From: JBDRZD01 sp964623395
GTDB taxonomy: Bacteria > Hydrothermota > Hydrothermia > Hydrothermales > Hydrothermaceae
NCBI GenBank assembly: GCA_964623395.1
Contig: CAZUSI010000016.1
Coordinates: forward strand, 1 to 23,665
Length of the DNA: 23,665 nucleotides
Reading direction: 5' to 3'
Part shown: positions 1 to 8,753 of the stretch, one piece after another
Position numbering within the stretch: the stretch's first letter is position 1
How the letters are laid out: each line of letters starts with the position of its first letter
Made by a program: the position numbers and the translations under genes
Notes under the pieces: generated by a model
Databases searched by the model: none
Told to the model about the DNA's origin: nothing
Seen by the model: only the letters and a program-made list of their open reading frames with translations

Positions 1-12
1 AAAGGGGAAAAC

Positions 13-2004
13 ATGATAAAAGAGAAGTATAAATGGATAGGGTTTTTATTTTTGATAGGCTTTCTCTCTGCAAAGGATATAGAGCCTTTTGCATTTTATA
101 AGGCAAAACCATCAAAAACTGAAAAGACATATGAAATAAATTCAAAGTTAGAAGTAAAAATTTCCCAGCCTAAACCCATTAAAAAAGAAAATGTTTTTGG
201 ATTTGGATGGTTCTCAAAGGAAATTTATGATGATTCAGCACCAGGAGCAGATGATGGATATGACCATAATCCATGCATAACAGTTGATGGATATGGATAT
301 TTATGGGCCGCATATTCTTCTTCAAAGGGAATTGGTTCAAATAAAGATACAGTTTACATATTCTATTCACCTGACAATGGAAATACATGGTATTTAAGAT
401 TAAAATGGTATTCAACTGATACCTTATATGGTGTCTTTTGTCCAAGAATAAGTGCAAATAAAGGAGATAATTATATATACCTTAATGCAACTCTTGGTGA
501 AAAGGCAAATTACAGTTTTTATCCAGGAACCCATTGGACATTAAGATTTCAACATACAGGTAATGGAAACATTTCTGATATTTATACAACTCAAATAAAT
601 TCTTATTCAGGGTATTTAAGAGGAGCAATTTCTTCTGATGGCTCGCCAAATAGCCAATATGTTTATTTGATTGTTATTGACTGGATATTTGATGATGATG
701 CAGGTGTTGAAGTTTATAGAAGTTCTGATAGAGGAACAACATGGCAACTTGTTCATAAGGAGAGTTTTTATGATTTTATCACATCAGCAGTTGATGCAAC
801 TCCAAAATATTCTTCATCTGGTGCCTTCCTCGCATATTGGAGATACGATGGTTCTAATTCATATACATGGGTAGCAGAAGTAACAAGCACATCATGGTCA
901 GGATGGAGCGAAATTGATCAAGGAGCTCCAATTGTAAGATGGCCTGTAAAGGTTGCATGGAATGGAACAAATAGGATTGTTATTTGGGAAGAACATACTG
1001 CAAATAACAATTCTGATATATTTTATAGATATAATCTTGGAACTGGATGGTCAGATAGAAGGATTTTTGATAATACAACAAAAAATTTTGTTTCTCCAAG
1101 TATAGCAATTTCTTCTGATGGAACTCTTTTCTTGGGAATTATAAGAGATGAAAATAATGACTATTGGGGACACCCTTCATTATTTGTTTCAAATGATTAT
1201 ATAAACTGGGGAAGATATTTCTGCAACTCTGATACAACTTATGATTACGATGTTATCCAAGAATATCATGGAAATGGTCAATCTCTCAATTTTGTTTTAA
1301 CAGATTTAACTATAAAAGAAGAAAATGGGAAAAAATTACCATTTTTAATTTGGAGAAAAGTTCAAAATGCTCAAGGAGAAGGTGATCCATGGATTTCAGG
1401 TATTCAAGAAATTTATTCTGTTTCTGTTGAACCTGACCAAAGTGGAAGCACTTTACCAGGACAAACAATAAGCTACTTGATGAGTATAACAAATAATGGC
1501 AACTTTGACGATATTTATAATTTATCAACTTCTGGAACACTTCCTGGATGGATTGCTGAAATATATGATTCAGCAGGAATAAATCCCATATCCCAGATAG
1601 AGGTTAATTGTAAATCAACAAAATGGGTAACTTTAAAAATAACACCTCCTGAAACTGTTCAATATGGAACATGTGATACAACATTCTTAATTGCAACTTC
1701 AAATTCACAAAGCAGTGTAAAAGATTCTGCAAGAGCAATAACATGCATTGAAGTAGTTGCAAATATCTTAGTTGAACCTGATACAAGTTCTGAAATTCTT
1801 CCCAATCAAACAAAAAATTATTATCTAAGGGTTATAAATAATGGGAATGCAAGGGATAGCATCTTACTTTCACTTCAAAGTTTCCATCCTTCTGGATGGA
1901 CAACAGCACTTTTGGATACACTTGGAAATCCTGTAAATTATGTTGTTGTTGACCCATTTGGTGGAATGAAAAGAATAATTTTAAGAGTTACTGCACCAGG
2001 TGCT
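13..2004 (+). CDS. Large secreted Asp-box/Ig-repeat protein, 5' part (interrupted by N gap)
   Basis: This is the first part of a long secreted protein that continues at 2105-3629. The ATG at 13 follows an AAAGGGG ribosome site. Residues 1-20 form a signal peptide (basic start, then hydrophobic FLFLIGFLSA). Residues about 70-440 look like a beta-propeller: two Asp-box motifs are visible, SPDNGNTW at 119-126 and SSDRGTTW at 237-244, as in sialidase/BNR-type folds. From about residue 470 the chain becomes Ig-like modules beginning with the pattern VEPDxS...LPGQ/LPNQT, resembling NEW3/CARDB-type surface domains. The frame is open right up to the N run. A stop that appears at 2122-2124 when the 100 N are read through is an artefact of arbitrary gap length. 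Substrate or partner is not recognisable; a surface or extracellular role is inferred. Confidence 0.8.
1768..2004 (+). repeat. Exact 237-base coding repeat, copy 1
   Basis: These 237 bases are identical to 2271-2507 and encode the bulk of one Ig-like module (VEPDTSSEILPNQTKNYY... to ...RVTAPGA). Perfect identity at the DNA level, including third codon positions, indicates recent duplication or gene conversion. The copy runs directly into the N gap. Confidence 0.95.
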
Positions 2005-2104
2005 NNNNNNNNNNNNNNNNNNNNNNNNNNNNNNNNNNNNNNNNNNNNNNNNNNNNNNNNNNNNNNNNNNNNNNNNNNNNNNNNNNNNNNNNNNNNNNNN
2101 NNNN
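2005..2104. other. Assembly gap (100 N) inside repeat protein gene
   Basis: Exactly 100 N. The 55 bases before it (1950-2004) are identical to the 55 bases after it (2105-2159). Removing the N run plus one 55-base copy brings both halves into one frame, giving a protein of about 1153 residues. The break lies in a DNA repeat, so the real number of repeat modules is unknown. Confidence 0.95.
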
Positions 2105-3629
2105 TGACCCATTTGGTGGAATGAAAAGAATAATTTTAAGAGTTACTGCACCAGGTGCTCCTCAAACAGGTGAAAAAGATTCAAGTATTGTAACAGGTGT
2201 AAGCACATTAAATCCTTCTGTTTCTGACAATGCAACTGTTATATCATATGTAAGTTTACAGGTAAGTATTTTAGTTGAACCTGATACAAGTTCTGAAATT
2301 CTTCCCAATCAAACAAAAAATTATTATCTAAGGGTTATAAATAATGGGAATGCAAGGGATAGCATCTTACTTTCACTTCAAAGTTTCCATCCTTCTGGAT
2401 GGACAACAGCACTTTTGGATACACTTGGAAATCCTGTAAATTATGTTGTTGTTGACCCATTTGGTGGAATGAAAAGAATAATTTTAAGAGTTACTGCACC
2501 AGGTGCTGCTCAAGCAGGTGAAAAAGATTCAAGTATTGTAACAGGTGTAAGCACATTAATTCCCTCTATTTCTGATAAAGCAACTGTTATATCATATATT
2601 CCATTGCAAGCAAATATAATTGTTGAACCAAATCAAGAGAAAAATGGACTCCCCGGTGAGCTTATAAAATACAGAGTATATGTGAGAAATTTAGGGAATG
2701 CACAGGACCTTATTGATTTATCAATTACTTCAAGTAAAGGATGGGCTGACCCTGTTGTAAGAGACACATTTGGAAATCTTTTACCTGACATGAATAACAA
2801 TGGGAAACAGGATATAACACTTTTGCCAAATGAAACAAAGTGGGTTGAAGTATGGGTAAATATACCTTCAAATGCTATTGCAGGTCAAAAAGATACTACA
2901 AAAATTCTTGGTGAATCAAACAACATTATAGGCGTTAAAGATGATGCAATTTTAATTACAGGTGTTTCACCTCAGATTCTTCAATTAATTGTTGATCCAG
3001 ATCAAAAATCAAAAATTGAGGCAGGAACTAAAAAAACTTATAATCTTTATGCTGTTCTTAAAGCAAATACTGCTGATACAGTAAAATTAAGTTTACAAGG
3101 TCCTTTCCCATCTGGATGGAATGCATCTTTACCAATAGAAAAAATTTATGCTACACCTAATGACACAATTCCATTCCAGGTAATTGTAACCGCACCAAAA
3201 ATGGAAATAATAGGTCCAATTCAGCAAATAATTGATAGTTTTCATCTTGTAGTTAAAGGCGTTTCAAAAACATCACCTTCAATTTATGATATTGCAACAT
3301 TAATTACAATTGCAACACCTGGTCTTGATGTCCATAATTTCGCTTCACCATTTAGGTCAAAAGATGGAACAACATTCATTTTTAGTTTGCCTGAAAAAGG
3401 AAAAGTTACAATAACTGTTTATAATAGACTGGGTGAAAAAATAAAGGATGTTATAAAAGATAAGGAATATCCAAGGGCAGGAATATACACATATTATTGG
3501 GATGGAAAAAATGAAAAAGGGAATAAGGTTTCTCCGGGAGTTTATGTTTATGTATTTAAATTTGAAGGTGAAACGATAAGGGGTGATGAAGGAATAAGGA
3601 TAAAGAAAACAGCAGTAACTGGAGATTAA
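2105..3629 (+). CDS. Large secreted Asp-box/Ig-repeat protein, 3' part with FlgD-like C-terminus
   Basis: This continues the gene that starts at 13. Reading is open from the first base after the gap (GAC at 2106 in frame), so an ATG at 2121 is an internal Met, not a real start. It holds the tail of one Ig-like module, a complete module at about 2263-2610 almost identical to the one before the gap, and two more divergent modules (about 2611-2970 and 2971-3320). The last ~90 residues (about 3340-3620) have the FlgD Ig-like pattern VTITVYNRLGE...AGIYTYYWDGKNEKGN...SPGVYVY, the C-terminal domain commonly found on secreted proteins of type-IX-secreting and related phyla. It is followed 12 bases later by a PorV-like/OmpA gene, which fits export to the cell surface. 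Secretion route is inference. Confidence 0.8.
2271..2507 (+). repeat. Exact 237-base coding repeat, copy 2
   Basis: This copy is identical to 1768-2004. The end of another copy lies at 2105-2159. Spacing from that partial copy to this one is 348 bases, which is 116 codons and therefore the module length. The bases after each copy (2160 and 2508 onward) remain very similar for about 100 bases and then diverge. Confidence 0.95.
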
Positions 3630-3641
3630 AAAGGAGGGAAG

Positions 3642-5390
3642 ATGAAAAAAATAATTATAATTTTATTTTTAACAGGGGCTTTGTTTTCACAGGATTTTGG
3701 GACAACATCTCTTCCACTTTTAAGGGTCTCATTTAGTGCAAGAGCATCTAGTCTTGGGGAAGCATTTACTGCTTCATCTGATGACGGAGCTTCACTTTGG
3801 TTTAACCCGGGCTCAATGGGGCTTATGAAGCACTGTGAAGGTTTTATAACAAACCATATATGGTTTCAGGATTTTAGGGATTATTATTTAGGAAGTGTAT
3901 TTGCAACAAGAAAAGGTGTATTTGGAGTTGGAATTGTTTATTCAGGAGTTAAAGGAATAGAATTATGGGATGAACAAAATTACCCAGCAAAAGGAAATGA
4001 TAAAGCAAGTTCATTTATTCTTCAATTTGCTTATGCAAGGAAAATTCGTCGTCAAATTTCAGTTGGAGGAGGAATAAAATATTTAAGTGATAGAATTGTT
4101 AATAAAACAGGGACAGGATTTGCTTTTGATTTTGGTGGATATTATGATTATAAAAAAGAAATAGGTTTTGCTTCATCAATAAGGAATTTTGGACCTGCAA
4201 TGAAATATGGAAAAACATCATCTCAACTTCCAACTGAAATAAGGTTTGGTGGAAGGTTTGGTCCTTATTACTATAACACAATATTTACAGATCTCTCCTA
4301 TGTAAATAAAATAGGATTTACTTTTTCAATAGGAGATGAAATATGGTTTAAGGATGTTGTTGCTTTAAGATTTGGTTATAAAAGCGCATATCAATTGAAT
4401 GATTTGACATTTGGAATTGGAATAAAATACACAGGACTTCATCTTGATTATGCATTTGCAGGTTATGGAATACTTGGAGGAACACATAGAATATGGTTAT
4501 CAAAGGAATGGGGAGAACTTCTTCCTGTTGGCGGTCTTATAGTTAAAGTAATTGATGAAGAGACAAAAAAGCCACTTGATGCATCAATTGAATTTGGAAA
4601 ACCAATTGGAAAAAAAGTTACAACTGATACAATAACTGGAAGTGTTAAATTTAAGAATTTACCGATTGGTCAAATAGGATTTAAAGTAGAAAGGGAAAAA
4701 TATTATCCAAAGGCAGATTCTACAACTATTGAACCTGATGTTGTTAAACTAAAAATAGTTAAACTTCAAAGAATACCACCAGGTGGAATAATGGGTAAAG
4801 TCATAGATGTTGTTACAAAAAAACCTTTGCCTGCAAAAATAATTTATAAGGGAATATTTGAAGGTGAAACATATTCAGACACAATAACAGGAATATATAA
4901 AATTTTAAAATTGGAAGCAGGAGAATATACACTTTCAGTTGAACCGGCAATTTCTGGGTATATTCCGCAAGAAGCAAAAGTTGAAGTTAAACCTGGTGAA
5001 ACAACTACAAAAGATTTTGAACTTATAAGAAAAGGTGAAGTGATTATTCTTAAAGGTGTTAATTTTGAAACAGCGAAAGCAACTTTAACACCTGAATCCT
5101 ATGCAATTCTTGATGAAGTAGGTAAAATACTTGTTGATAATCCACATATAAAAGTTGAAATTGCAGGACATACAGATAATGTTCCAATTAAAACAAAAGA
5201 ATTTCCTGATAATATGGCTTTATCTCAGGCAAGAGCTGAAACAGTTAGAAATTATTTGATAGAGAAATTTAAAATAGAACCTGAAAGACTTATTGCAAAA
5301 GGATATGGTGAAACACAACCAATAGCATCAAATAAGACACCGGAAGGAAGGGCAAAAAATAGAAGGGTTGAATTTAGAGTAATTGAATAA
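3642..5390 (+). CDS. PorV-like barrel fused to two CRD domains and an OmpA domain
   Basis: Outer-membrane protein of 582 residues with an AAAGGAGGG site just upstream of the ATG. Residues 1-17 are a signal peptide. Residues about 18-290 match the PorV/UPF0164 style of barrel (start pattern SARASSLGEAFTA, then DDGASLWFNPG). Two carboxypeptidase-regulatory-like beta modules follow, starting near residues 298 (VKVIDEETKKPL) and 381 (GKVIDVVTKKPL). Residues about 465-582 are an OmpA C-terminal domain with HTDN (D512) and LSQARAE (R531), the Asp and Arg that hold diaminopimelate in OmpA, and the ending GRAKNRRVEF. The protein should span the outer membrane and grip peptidoglycan. CRD plus OmpA also occurs in PorE of type IX secretion, so this resembles a PorV/PorE chimera. 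It is probably co-transcribed with the flanking secreted and HEAT-repeat genes. Confidence 0.88.
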   Translation: MKKIIIILFLTGALFSQDFGTTSLPLLRVSFSARASSLGEAFTASSDDGASLWFNPGSMGLMKHCEGFITNHIWFQDFRDYYLGSVFATRKGVFGVGIVYSGVKGIELWDEQNYPAKGNDKASSFILQFAYARKIRRQISVGGGIKYLSDRIVNKTGTGFAFDFGGYYDYKKEIGFASSIRNFGPAMKYGKTSSQLPTEIRFGGRFGPYYYNTIFTDLSYVNKIGFTFSIGDEIWFKDVVALRFGYKSAYQLNDLTFGIGIKYTGLHLDYAFAGYGILGGTHRIWLSKEWGELLPVGGLIVKVIDEETKKPLDASIEFGKPIGKKVTTDTITGSVKFKNLPIGQIGFKVEREKYYPKADSTTIEPDVVKLKIVKLQRIPPGGIMGKVIDVVTKKPLPAKIIYKGIFEGETYSDTITGIYKILKLEAGEYTLSVEPAISGYIPQEAKVEVKPGETTTKDFELIRKGEVIILKGVNFETAKATLTPESYAILDEVGKILVDNPHIKVEIAGHTDNVPIKTKEFPDNMALSQARAETVRNYLIEKFKIEPERLIAKGYGETQPIASNKTPEGRAKNRRVEFRVIE

Positions 5391-5409
5391 AAATTAAAGG
5401 AGGGATTTT

Positions 5410-6633
5410 ATGTTAAACTTTTTAATTGGGGTTTTAATTTTTCAAATTGACACAATTGAAATAAAATTTAAAAATCAAATCTCTTTAATGGAAGCTTATC
5501 CAAATGAGGCAGAAAATATAATACAGGAATGGGTTAAAGAACCAGATATTTATTTCCCATATCTTTTAAAAGAATTTAACAGTCCTAAATCTTCAATTTT
5601 CATAAAACAAAAAATTGCAAATGCCTTTGGTAAAATGAAAAAAGAAGAAGCGCTACCCCATCTTTATAACTACTTAAAAAGCACATCATCAACATTAAGA
5701 GCAGCATGTGCAGAAGCAATAGGAGAAATTGGAAACTCTCAAAGTTCTTCATATTTAATACCACTTTTACAGGACCAGCATGATGCAGTAAGAGGGGCAG
5801 CAATCTCTTCACTTGGTAAATTAAAGGATAAAAATGCAGTAACACCCCTTATCCTCTATTCTCTTAATGATCCTTCATTCGTGAATAGGGCAAGGGCAAT
5901 AGTTTCATTGAGTGAGATTGGCGATAAAAGTGCATTATCTTATATCATTAAATTTAAGGATGATGAAAATGAAGTTGTAAGGGCAAGTGTTGCAAAAGCA
6001 ATTTCAAACTTTAAAGATACTGAATTTTTACCTATTCTTGAAGAACTTATTAAGGATAAGGAACCAATTGTAAGGAAAGAGGCATTAATTGCAATGAGCG
6101 AATTTCAAACTGAAATTTTTTATAAAAATTTGAGAAAGGCAATAAAGGATTCATCTTATATTGTAAGGGCAGGAATTCCTGAAATAATTTCCTCAAAACC
6201 AATACCCCCTGAAACATCCATAACAATATTATATCAACTTCTTAATGACCCTGAAAAAGCAGTTAAAGAAAAAGTTATTTTAACCTTAAATTCTATAAAA
6301 ACAAATGGGATAAAAGGATTTTTATTCATAATAAAAGGTAATTATCCAATTGAGCAAAAAAGATGGGCAATTGAAAATTTGATTTCAATCCTTGGTCAAA
6401 AAGAATGCATGAATATGCTTTTAAATGAATTTCCAAATTGGGATAAAAAGAAAATTGAAAAAATTGTAACAGGACAAATTGAAAAGGGAATGACAAAAGA
6501 AGAAGTATATCTTTCAATTGGAAAACCTTCAAGAACAAGAAAAATGGGTGAAATTGAAGAATGGGATTACGATAATTTAAATAAAACTTTGAAATTCAAA
6601 GGAGAAGTTTTTATAGGAGAAAAGGGATTTTAA
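5410..6633 (+). CDS. HEAT-repeat protein with BamE/SmpA-like C-terminal segment
   Basis: Protein of 407 residues; AAAGGAGGG precedes the ATG, and the spacing to the OmpA-type gene is 19 bases. A short hydrophobic N-terminus (LNFLIGVLIF) may be a weak signal peptide or anchor. Residues about 60-330 are repeated helical pairs of about 31 residues of HEAT/PBS type (patterns such as VRGAAISSLGKL, VRASVAKAISNF, VRKEALIAMSEF). The last ~50 residues (GMTKEEVYLSIGKPS...EEWDY) have the form of the SmpA/OmlA/BamE domain: Gly-Met-Thr, Val, Gly-x-Pro, then Trp-Asp-Tyr. A periplasmic scaffold serving the two surface proteins upstream is a reasonable inference; no enzyme signature is seen. Its 3' end overlaps the convergent thiE gene by 57 bases. 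Confidence 0.8.
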   Translation: MLNFLIGVLIFQIDTIEIKFKNQISLMEAYPNEAENIIQEWVKEPDIYFPYLLKEFNSPKSSIFIKQKIANAFGKMKKEEALPHLYNYLKSTSSTLRAACAEAIGEIGNSQSSSYLIPLLQDQHDAVRGAAISSLGKLKDKNAVTPLILYSLNDPSFVNRARAIVSLSEIGDKSALSYIIKFKDDENEVVRASVAKAISNFKDTEFLPILEELIKDKEPIVRKEALIAMSEFQTEIFYKNLRKAIKDSSYIVRAGIPEIISSKPIPPETSITILYQLLNDPEKAVKEKVILTLNSIKTNGIKGFLFIIKGNYPIEQKRWAIENLISILGQKECMNMLLNEFPNWDKKKIEKIVTGQIEKGMTKEEVYLSIGKPSRTRKMGEIEEWDYDNLNKTLKFKGEVFIGEKGF

Positions 6634-7245
6634 AATCTTCTCTCTAAGATAAAAAACAGGAAAAAAAGGGTCAGAAGAGGTAAATATATAAGAAATTGAA
6701 CAAATTCTAAAAATTTTCCTTTTTAAAATTTCTTCTACGGTTTTATCATTTATTCCACCTATAATATAAACAGGTATTTTTAAAAATTTAATTGCTTCTT
6801 CTATTATTTCCCATTTTGTTAATGATTTAAAGGGTTTTGTAGGCGAAGGAAAAGGAGATGAAAAAGAAACATAATTTGCTCCCTTTTTCTGCGCTTCTAT
6901 TCCCATTAATAAATTATCATAACAAGATACACCTATTATTTTATCATTTCCTAAAATTTTTCTTGCCTCTTTAATATCAATATCTTCTTTTCCTAAATGA
7001 ACCCCATCAGCATCTACTTCTTTTGCAATATAAGGGTCATCATTTATTATAAAAACACAGTTATAAGCATCACATATTTTTTTCACTTTCTTTGCAATTT
7101 CAATAATCTCCTTCTTTTCTTTATTCTTCTCTCTTAACTGGAATACATTTAAACCACCAAGAATTGCCCTTTCAATTTTATATAAAAAATTTTCTTTTAT
7201 TAAATCAGTTCCTCCTATTCCATATAAAGGACCTAATCTTTTCAT
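6577..7245 (-). CDS. thiE: Thiamine-phosphate synthase ThiE
   Basis: ThiE condenses HMP pyrophosphate with thiazole phosphate to give thiamine phosphate. The 222-residue protein is a TIM-barrel type with recognisable family blocks in order: QLREKN near residue 37, IINDD, DGVHLGKED, IIGVSCYD, the phosphate-loop region SPFPSPTKP and IIGGI. Some blocks deviate from the commonest form (SSPFPSPTKP where GPVFPTPTK is usual, and RICSISYI near the end where GVAVVSAI is usual), so it is a divergent member. It is the last gene of the thi run; its start overlaps the preceding gene by 4 bases (ATGA type). A short C-terminal extension makes it overlap the convergent HEAT-repeat gene by 57 bases. Confidence 0.92.
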   Translation of the reverse strand: MKRLGPLYGIGGTDLIKENFLYKIERAILGGLNVFQLREKNKEKKEIIEIAKKVKKICDAYNCVFIINDDPYIAKEVDADGVHLGKEDIDIKEARKILGNDKIIGVSCYDNLLMGIEAQKKGANYVSFSSPFPSPTKPFKSLTKWEIIEEAIKFLKIPVYIIGGINDKTVEEILKRKIFRICSISYIFTSSDPFFPVFYLREKILKSLFSYKNFSFEFQSFI

Positions 7246-7967
7246 TCAAAAAATTTTCTTAGATGTTTTTCACATAGATTTTGCTTTAATTGTGCATTCA
7301 AAACTTCTCTCTGCCAATGAGAATTATAAATTGAACAATTTTCATTTTTACAAAATTTAAATTCTTTCCCTTCAAAAATTGATTTATAAAAATAAATTAT
7401 TTGCAAAATATATCCCTTTAAAATATCTGTTTTCCTTTCATCTATTTCTTTTATATAATCAATTTTTAATGGGATACCCATTTCTTTTGATAAATAATAT
7501 TCTCTTTCTCTTGCAGGTCCATATACAATTCCAGGAATAGAAATTACTACAGGAATACCAAAAATTATAACTCTTATATGCCATCTTCCTTCAAATGTTG
7601 CTAAAATTTGATCAGAAAAATAAATTATCCATTCTTTATTTAAATTCAATCTATCTTTAACTAAATTCTTAATAATTTTTAAAAAATGATTACCGCTGTA
7701 AATAATTCCTTTTTTCCTTATTTTTCTTTTTAAATTTTCTTTTTCATATTCTATTTCAATTTCAAATGGATTTTCATTTAATTCATTTTTATCTGGATTT
7801 AAAACCCTTATTTTTGCCATCTCCTTTGCAAGAAAATCTATTTTTTCAGGAAATTTTAAAAGAAAATCTTCTTCTTTTTGAGCATCAAATTTAAATTTCT
7901 TAATAAAATTTATAATTTCTTCATAATCAACATCTTCAAATTGAGGACCAGAAATAACAATTTTCAC
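7242..7967 (-). CDS. Uncharacterised Cys/His-motif protein in thiamine operon (DUF6775-like)
   Basis: Protein of 241 residues with no signal peptide or membrane segment. From memory it resembles a mainly archaeal family labelled DUF6775 (putative metallopeptidase), which I could not check. Visible landmarks are RWHIRVIIFGIPVVIS, then GIVYGPAREREYY, then a C-terminal metal-site-like cluster: C206, C211, NSHWQREV (H217), and CEKH (C232, H235). I see no HEXXH, Nudix or Rossmann signature. It overlaps thi4 upstream and thiE downstream by 4 bases each, so it is translationally coupled into the thiazole-to-TMP part of the pathway. Possible roles by context are processing of the Thi4 product, metal or sulfur delivery to Thi4, or something unrelated. 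The gene is clearly real; the function is unknown. Confidence 0.75.
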   Translation of the reverse strand: MKIVISGPQFEDVDYEEIINFIKKFKFDAQKEEDFLLKFPEKIDFLAKEMAKIRVLNPDKNELNENPFEIEIEYEKENLKRKIRKKGIIYSGNHFLKIIKNLVKDRLNLNKEWIIYFSDQILATFEGRWHIRVIIFGIPVVISIPGIVYGPAREREYYLSKEMGIPLKIDYIKEIDERKTDILKGYILQIIYFYKSIFEGKEFKFCKNENCSIYNSHWQREVLNAQLKQNLCEKHLRKFFE

Positions 7968-8752
7968 TTACTCATTTTTTTCAAAATTATTTCAGCAGCC
8001 CTTTTACCTGATAAAAGCATTGCTCCAAAAGTTGGACCCATTCTTGGGAGTCCAAATGTCTCTGAAACTGCCATTCCAGTAACAATAAGTCCGGGAAATA
8101 CTTCACCAGTATGTTCAACAATTGCATCTTCTGATGCTTCAACCCACATTGCCCCCATCCCTTTTGTTTTTATATATCCTCTTTTTTCAAGAGATTTAAC
8201 AACATGTGCCTCATGTCCTGATGCATCAACAACAAAATTTGATTCAAGTGCAATTGGATCAACACATGTAATTTGTCTTGGGAGCCCTTTTACACCTGCC
8301 CAATTTACAACAACTCCTGCAACCTTTATTTTTCCATTTTCTTCTCTTATAACAACATCTTCAAAATCTGTTAATTGTAAAAATTTAGCGCCTGCATCAG
8401 AGGCAGATGCTATAAGTTTTGAACATGCTTGTGCTCCATCAGAAACATATAAACCTTCCTCTACTTCTTCATATTTTATTCCTATTTCATCAAGATATTC
8501 ATTTGCAGGTTTTCTAAAAGTTAATTTATTCATAAAATAACCACCAATCCAAAATCCTCCACCTATATAATTATTTCTTTCAATCACAAGAACATTTAAT
8601 TTATTTTTTGAAAGTTCTCTTGCACATGTAAGACCAGCAGGTCCTCCACCAACAATTATAACATCAGATTTTATAATTTCTCTAAACATTGAAAGAAAGC
8701 CTTCAACAATTGCTCTTGTAACTTCACTTTCTCCTTTTTTTGCAAATATCAT
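7964..8752 (-). CDS. thi4: Thi4-family thiazole synthase
   Basis: Thi4 makes the thiazole half of thiamine as an adenylated intermediate from NAD, glycine and sulfur. The 262-residue protein has the N-terminal pattern TRAIVEGF, a dinucleotide-binding GGGPAG at residues 35-40, ERNNYIGGGFW where the family has E-x-GGG-W, and a C-terminal MGPTFGAMLLSG. At the sulfur-determining position the sequence reads TCVDP with Cys163 (codon at 8264-8266). Yeast has Cys205 here and gives up its own sulfur; archaeal enzymes have His and use sulfide. AAAGGAGG lies inside the last codons of thiD, one base separates the two genes, and the 3' end overlaps the unknown gene by 4 bases. No ThiG, ThiS or ThiH gene is present in the window. 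Confidence 0.93.
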   Translation of the reverse strand: MIFAKKGESEVTRAIVEGFLSMFREIIKSDVIIVGGGPAGLTCARELSKNKLNVLVIERNNYIGGGFWIGGYFMNKLTFRKPANEYLDEIGIKYEEVEEGLYVSDGAQACSKLIASASDAGAKFLQLTDFEDVVIREENGKIKVAGVVVNWAGVKGLPRQITCVDPIALESNFVVDASGHEAHVVKSLEKRGYIKTKGMGAMWVEASEDAIVEHTGEVFPGLIVTGMAVSETFGLPRMGPTFGAMLLSGKRAAEIILKKMSK

Positions 8753-8753
8753 T

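Noticed and set aside
2005..2124. Stop codon at 2122-2124 ending the first gene
   Set aside because: It appears only if the 100 N are read as true length. The post-gap sequence is the same repeat in another frame, so the stop is an artefact.
7878..8540. Long plus-strand frame antisense to thi4
   Set aside because: It is low-complexity Ser/Pro/Thr-rich translation opposite a well-conserved Thi4 gene; a shadow frame.
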